This document shows positions 6,775-10,175 of a stretch of DNA of 10,175 bases, one piece after another. How positions within the stretch are numbered: position 1 is the stretch's first letter; every line of letters starts with the position of its first letter. The notes below the pieces were generated by a model. That model was not told where the DNA came from and ran no database searches. It worked only from the letters and a program-made list of their open reading frames with translations. The DNA lies in the NCBI GenBank assembly GCA_943324165.2, contig CALPKO020000021.1, forward strand, positions 1-10,175, in the 5' to 3' direction. A program made the translations under genes and the position numbers. The stretch is from Bdellovibrio sp. ZAP7 (GTDB lineage Bacteria; Bacteroidota; Bacteroidia; Flavobacteriales; Flavobacteriaceae).

Positions 6775-8163
6775 ATGGTTAAACAAAAGACCATCAAAAA
6801 CGAAATTTCACTTTCGGGCGTTGGATTACATACAGGAAGAGAAGTAAAAATGACTTTCAAACCAGCTCCTGTAAACAACGGTTTTACTTTCATCAGAATT
6901 GATTTGGAAGGAAATCCGGTTATTGAAGCCGACGCAAATTACGTTGTAAACACACAAAGAGGTACCAATTTAGAAAAATTAGGGGTTAAAATTCAAACAC
7001 CAGAACACGTTTTGGCGGCTTTAGTTGGTTGTGATTTAGATAACGTTATTATAGAACTTAACGCATCTGAATTGCCAATTATGGATGGTTCTGCCATTTA
7101 TTTTGTAGAAGCTTTAGAAAAAGCAGAATTTGTTGAACAAGATAGTTTTAGGAAGTTTTATGTTGTAAAAGAAGTGATTTCGTTTACCGATGAAGCTACA
7201 GGAAGTGAAATAATTGTTATGCCATCGGAAGATTATCAAGTTACGACAATGGTTGATTTTGGTACAAAAGTGCTAGGAACTCAAAATGCAACTTTAAAAA
7301 GTATTGCAGATTTTAAAAATGAAATTGCAAATGCAAGAACTTTTAGTTTTCTTCATGAATTAGAATCCCTTTTAGACGAAGGTTTAATAAAAGGGGGCGA
7401 TTTAAATAATGCCATCGTTTATGTAGACAAAGAAATTTCTGAAAAAACAATGAACAATCTCAAAGTTGCTTTTGGGAAAGATAAAATTTCTGTAAAACCA
7501 AATGGTATTTTAGATAATTTGAATTTACACCATCCAAATGAAGCCGCAAGACACAAACTTTTAGATGTAATTGGAGATTTATCGTTGATTGGAACAAGAA
7601 TAAAAGGAAAAGTTATTGCCAATAAACCCGGACATTTTGTAAACACACAATTCGCAAAAAAAATGGCCAAGATCATTAAAATCGAACAAAGAAATCACGT
7701 TCCAACATTCGATTTACATCAAGAACCATTGATGGATATTCATAAAATTATGAGTATTTTGCCTCACCGTCCTCCATTTTTGTTTATCGACAGGATTATA
7801 GAAATGAGTGAAAATCATGTTGTGGGAATGAAAAATGTCACGATGAACGAGAGTTTTTTTGTGGGACATTTTCCAGAAGCACCAGTTATGCCAGGGGTTA
7901 TTATTGTTGAAGCAATGGCACAAACTGGAGGAATTTTGGTTTTGAGTACCGTTCCAGATCCCGAAAATTACCTTACGTTTTTTATGAAAATAGACAATGT
8001 GAAATTCAAACACAAGGTTTTGCCTGGTGATACATTAATTTTTAAATGTGAATTGATAACACCAATCCGAAGAGGAATTTGTCATATGCAAGCAAATGCT
8101 TATGCCAACGGAAAACTCGTGGCAGAAGCAGAATTAATGGCGCAAATTGCTAGAAAACAATAA
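6775..8163 (+). CDS. lpxC/fabZ: Bifunctional LpxC-FabZ: UDP-3-O-acyl-GlcNAc deacetylase / 3-hydroxyacyl-ACP dehydratase
   Basis: This 462-aa fusion has LpxC at about residues 1-305 and FabZ at about 316-462, joined by a short linker. LpxC is the zinc deacetylase that commits UDP-3-O-acyl-GlcNAc to lipid A. Its ligands are visible as His78 (TPEHVLAAL, with Glu77), His260 and Asp264 (RHKLLDVIGD), and the general-acid histidine is His287 (KPGHFVN). FabZ dehydrates 3-hydroxyacyl-ACP in fatty acid elongation. It shows LPHRPPFLFIDRI, catalytic His365 in GHFPEAPVMPG and Glu379 in VEAMAQ, with the same 14-residue spacing as E. coli His54/Glu68. Both sites look intact. The fusion is known across Bacteroidota. 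FabZ consumes the hydroxyacyl-ACP pool that LpxA and LpxD need, so fusion fixes the ratio of the two activities. Start: ATG 6 bp after lpxD. Confidence 0.97.
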   Translation: MVKQKTIKNEISLSGVGLHTGREVKMTFKPAPVNNGFTFIRIDLEGNPVIEADANYVVNTQRGTNLEKLGVKIQTPEHVLAALVGCDLDNVIIELNASELPIMDGSAIYFVEALEKAEFVEQDSFRKFYVVKEVISFTDEATGSEIIVMPSEDYQVTTMVDFGTKVLGTQNATLKSIADFKNEIANARTFSFLHELESLLDEGLIKGGDLNNAIVYVDKEISEKTMNNLKVAFGKDKISVKPNGILDNLNLHHPNEAARHKLLDVIGDLSLIGTRIKGKVIANKPGHFVNTQFAKKMAKIIKIEQRNHVPTFDLHQEPLMDIHKIMSILPHRPPFLFIDRIIEMSENHVVGMKNVTMNESFFVGHFPEAPVMPGVIIVEAMAQTGGILVLSTVPDPENYLTFFMKIDNVKFKHKVLPGDTLIFKCELITPIRRGICHMQANAYANGKLVAEAELMAQIARKQ

Positions 8164-8173
8164 TTTGTTGTAA

Positions 8174-8203
8174 GTTTCAGGTTTGAAATTAAAAACCTGA
8201 AAC
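8174..8203. repeat. Perfect 11-bp inverted repeat between lpxC/fabZ and lpxA
   Basis: GTTTCAGGTTT (8174-8184) pairs with AAACCTGAAAC (8193-8203) around an 8-nt loop. It begins 11 bases after the lpxC/fabZ stop and ends 33 bases before the lpxA start. No T-run follows on either strand, so it is not a standard terminator. It could be an intergenic palindromic repeat, an mRNA-stabilising or processing hairpin, or an attenuator. Confidence 0.6.
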
Positions 8204-8235
8204 CTTAAACTTTAAACAAAATAAACAAATTAACA

Positions 8236-9021
8236 ATGAATCAACCTTTAGCTTACGTTCATCCGGGCGCAAAAATAGCCAAAAATGTTGTTATTGAACC
8301 TTTTACAACCATTCACAACAATGTTGTTATTGGTGATGGAACTTGGATAGGATCTAACGTAACCATAATGGAAGGCGCAAGAATAGGAAAAAATTGTAAT
8401 GTTTTTCCCGGGGCAGTAATTGCCGCAGTGCCACAAGATTTAAAATTTGGCGGGGAAGATTCCTTAGCGATAATCGGGGATAATTGCACTATTCGTGAAT
8501 GTGTTACCATCAACAGAGGAACGATTGCTTCTGGGCAAACCACTTTGGGAAACAATTGTTTGATAATGGCAACGGCACATATTGCTCATGATTGTCACAT
8601 TGGCGATAATGCAATTATTGTAAATGGAGTAGCTCTTGCAGGACATGTCACTGTTGGAAAATTCGCTATTATTGGCGGATTAGCCGCTGTTCATCAGTTT
8701 ATCCACATTGGCGATCACGCCATGATTTCTGGGGGTTCTTTGGTTAGAAAAGACGTTCCGCCATTTACTAAAGCAGCAAAAGAGCCACTTTCTTATGTTG
8801 GAATAAATTCTGTTGGCTTAAGAAGAAGAGGATTTACAACAGAAAAAATCAGAGAAATTCAAGAAATTTACAGGATTTTATACCAGAAAAACTACAATAC
8901 TACGCAAGCGATAGGTATCATTGAAGCCGAAATGGAAGCAACTCCTGAGCGAGATGAAATATTAGATTTTATCAGAAATTCTTCTCGTGGCGTAATGAAA
9001 GGTTATTCTGGGAATTATTAA
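8236..9021 (+). CDS. lpxA: Acyl-[ACP]-UDP-N-acetylglucosamine O-acyltransferase LpxA
   Basis: LpxA carries out the first, reversible step of lipid A synthesis: transfer of a 3-hydroxyacyl chain from ACP to the 3-OH of UDP-GlcNAc. The 261-aa length matches the family (E. coli 262). Residues ~5-185 are hexapeptide repeats of a left-handed beta-helix. The catalytic histidine is His118 in TAHIAHDC (E. coli His125). GLAAVHQF has His153 (His160). The position equal to E. coli Gly173, the hydrocarbon ruler, is Gly166, which fits a long acyl chain rather than the C10 of Pseudomonas, where this residue is Met. The helical C-terminus begins at SVGLRRRGFTTEKI and ends in the family-typical SSRGVMKG. Start: ATG after AAATTAAC, no Shine-Dalgarno. 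A hairpin lies in the 72-bp gap from lpxC/fabZ; cotranscription is likely. Confidence 0.96.
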   Translation: MNQPLAYVHPGAKIAKNVVIEPFTTIHNNVVIGDGTWIGSNVTIMEGARIGKNCNVFPGAVIAAVPQDLKFGGEDSLAIIGDNCTIRECVTINRGTIASGQTTLGNNCLIMATAHIAHDCHIGDNAIIVNGVALAGHVTVGKFAIIGGLAAVHQFIHIGDHAMISGGSLVRKDVPPFTKAAKEPLSYVGINSVGLRRRGFTTEKIREIQEIYRILYQKNYNTTQAIGIIEAEMEATPERDEILDFIRNSSRGVMKGYSGNY

Positions 9022-9041
9022 TATTACAAAAAAAAATCAAT

Positions 9042-9064
9042 TTCAAAAATCAAATTCAAAAATC
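9042..9064. repeat. Short direct repeat TTCAAAAATC x2 in the lpxA-efp gap
   Basis: TTCAAAAATC occurs at 9042-9051 and again at 9055-9064 (period 13), in a 61-bp A-rich gap. No promoter element or hairpin was found in this gap, so efp probably depends on readthrough or an unrecognised promoter. Most likely low-complexity intergenic sequence. Confidence 0.5.
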
Positions 9065-9082
9065 TAAAATCTTAATTATAAA

Positions 9083-9649
9083 ATGGCATCTACATCAGAT
9101 ATAAAAAACGGATTGTGTATCAAATTTAACAACGATATTTACAAAATCATCGAATTTCTTCATGTTAAACCAGGAAAAGGACCAGCATTCGTAAGAACAA
9201 AATTGAGAAGTTTAACCAACGGAAAAGTACTTGACAACACATTTTCTGCAGGTCATAAAATTGAAGAAATACGAGTAGAGAACCACAAATTTCAATTTCT
9301 TTATCCAGAAGGTGATTTATTTCACTTTATGAATGTAGAATCTTATGAGCAAATTTCTTTAAATAAAGCCATATTAGATGCCCCAGATTTGTTAAAAGAA
9401 GGGGAAAACGTAATGATTTCTATCAACACTGAAACCGATTTGCCGCTTTCTGTAGATATGCCTTCTTCTGTTGTTTTAGAAGTAACCTATTCTGAACCAG
9501 GCGTTAAAGGAAATACTTCTACCAATGCTACAAAACCAGCGACCGTAGAAACTGGAGCAACTGTAAATGTACCATTGTTTATCAATGAAGGTGATAAAAT
9601 TAAAATTGATACCGCAACAGGTTCTTACATGGAACGAGTGAAGGAGTAG
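9083..9649 (+). CDS. efp: Translation elongation factor P
   Basis: EF-P binds ribosomes stalled on consecutive prolines, between the P and E sites, and promotes peptide bond formation. The 188-aa length equals that of E. coli EF-P. The three-domain layout is complete: an N-terminal KOW-like domain (1-~64), a middle OB domain (~65-128) and a C-terminal OB domain with the family signature region (~129-185, GVKGNTS ... KPATVETGATVNVPLF). The tip loop reads VKPGKGPAF with Lys32 at the site modified in E. coli (Lys34). No modification enzyme (EpmA/EpmB, EarP or YmfI type) is encoded in this window, so the modification state is unknown. It sits between lpxA (61 bp) and the second lpxD-like gene (105 bp), all on one strand. 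Confidence 0.97.
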   Translation: MASTSDIKNGLCIKFNNDIYKIIEFLHVKPGKGPAFVRTKLRSLTNGKVLDNTFSAGHKIEEIRVENHKFQFLYPEGDLFHFMNVESYEQISLNKAILDAPDLLKEGENVMISINTETDLPLSVDMPSSVVLEVTYSEPGVKGNTSTNATKPATVETGATVNVPLFINEGDKIKIDTATGSYMERVKE

Positions 9650-9730
9650 ATAATCTGTCAGTTAGATCATTTTAATTCTATTTAATTAACTAATTGCATA
9701 TTCCTAAATTATCATTTTCTACTTCTCACA

Positions 9731-9746
9731 TTTACTAATTTACTAA
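9731..9746. repeat. Tandem 8-bp repeat TTTACTAA x2 upstream of the lpxD-like gene
   Basis: TTTACTAA at 9731-9738 is repeated at once at 9739-9746, followed by TTGATAAT and the ATG at 9755. The 105-bp gap after efp has no TAnnTTTG element and no convincing hairpin. Probably low-complexity intergenic sequence. Confidence 0.45.
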
Positions 9747-9754
9747 TTGATAAT

Positions 9755-10175
9755 ATGAAATTCAATAAATCCCATTCTTTAGAAGAAATTGCGCAATTGC
9801 TTAACTGCGAATTTGTTGGCAATAAGCAATTTGAGGTCTTGGGTATGAACGAAATTCATGTTGTTGAAAAAGGAGATATTGTATTTGTCGACCATCCGAA
9901 ATATTACGACAAAGCTTTACAGTCAAAAGCTTCCATTGTTTTAATCAACAAAAAAGTTGATTGTCCAGAAGGTAAAGCGCTGTTGATTTCTGATGATCCT
10001 TTTAGAGATTTTAATAAATTGACAAATCATTTCAAACCTTTTCAACCTACCAATCATGCAATCGCTGTATCTGCAAAAATCGGAGAAAATACCATTATTC
10101 AGCCAAATTCCTTTATCGGAAATCATGTTGTAATAGGTAAAAACTGTATTATTCATTCTAATGTTTGCATTTACG
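9755..10175 (+). CDS. Second LpxD-like N-acyltransferase paralogue, 3' end outside window
   Basis: From ATG 9755 the frame runs open to the right edge (140 codons plus one base). The protein begins MKFNKSHSLEEIAQLLNCEF. It aligns end to end with LpxD at 5740: the N-terminal domain (~1-100), including GDIVFVDHPKY and SKASIVLINK against [11 protein letters not shown] and [10 protein letters not shown], then hexapeptide repeats from about 104 (AKIGENTIIQPNSFIG, HVVIGKNCIIHSNVCIY). In the uridine-binding motif F-x-x-N-P-K-Y the Asn is His here (F44, H47, Y50), so ligand recognition may differ. The catalytic-His region (LpxD residue ~241) is past the edge, so activity cannot be judged. Flavobacteria commonly carry such an extra copy after efp, usually annotated as LpxD; its own role is unclear to me. 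Confidence 0.88.
   Translation, partial: MKFNKSHSLEEIAQLLNCEFVGNKQFEVLGMNEIHVVEKGDIVFVDHPKYYDKALQSKASIVLINKKVDCPEGKALLISDDPFRDFNKLTNHFKPFQPTNHAIAVSAKIGENTIIQPNSFIGNHVVIGKNCIIHSNVCIY

Noticed and set aside
7714..8013. Minus-strand open frame of 99 codons antisense to FabZ
   Set aside because: It lies entirely within an unmistakable gene on the other strand, and its product (rich in His, Asn, Phe) resembles no family.
9022..9082. AT-rich repeats before efp as a CRISPR fragment or riboswitch
   Set aside because: Only two 10-bp copies with 3-nt spacing, no spacers, no stable structure; low-complexity sequence explains it.
9941..10156. Minus-strand open frame of 71 codons near the right edge
   Set aside because: It is antisense to the second lpxD-like gene, whose paralogy to LpxD is clear; no independent support.
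1..10175. A new defence, mobile or biosynthetic system
   Set aside because: Every gene falls in a known family and base composition looks even; no integrase, transposase, toxin-antitoxin pair or nuclease-helicase module was seen.

Overview
This is an AT-rich, gene-dense stretch of a Bacteroidota chromosome, most likely Flavobacteriaceae (Flavobacterium-like). Five things point there: the LpxC-FabZ fusion; the DUF2723/GT117-type membrane glycosyltransferase; start codons with no Shine-Dalgarno sequence; perfect copies of the Bacteroidota -7 promoter element TAnnTTTG shortly before several starts; and short repetitive AT-rich intergenic sequences. No rRNA, tRNA, CRISPR array, transposase or phage gene was seen, and no stretch over 300 bases lacks a gene.

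Left part (1-4334). The window opens inside a large membrane glycosyltransferase gene (+) whose 5' end is missing. It is followed by a hairpin/repeat that looks like a terminator. Next come a NodB-type polysaccharide deacetylase (+), a thioredoxin-fold protein with no cysteines (-), and a membrane-anchored metallophosphoesterase (-). The deacetylase and thioredoxin-like genes converge, with their stop codons touching. The metallophosphoesterase diverges from the next block.

Right part (4471-10175, all +). An HD-domain dNTP triphosphohydrolase-like gene is followed by lpxD, lpxC/fabZ, lpxA, efp and a second lpxD-like gene cut by the window edge. LpxA, LpxC and LpxD make the first three committed conversions of lipid A synthesis: O-acylation of UDP-GlcNAc, deacetylation, then N-acylation. 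FabZ dehydrates the 3-hydroxyacyl-ACP that LpxA and LpxD use as acyl donor. The fused LpxC-FabZ protein therefore holds both the committed lipid A enzyme and the enzyme competing for its substrate pool. EF-P sits inside the cluster as a translation factor with no direct metabolic link.

Most of the window is conserved housekeeping and envelope biology, and I see no clear new defence or mobile system. The points most worth a second look are the second LpxD-like protein with an altered uridine-binding motif, the cysteine-free thioredoxin, the set of TAnnTTTG promoters with very short leaders (one of which changes a start codon), and two perfect intergenic inverted repeats.
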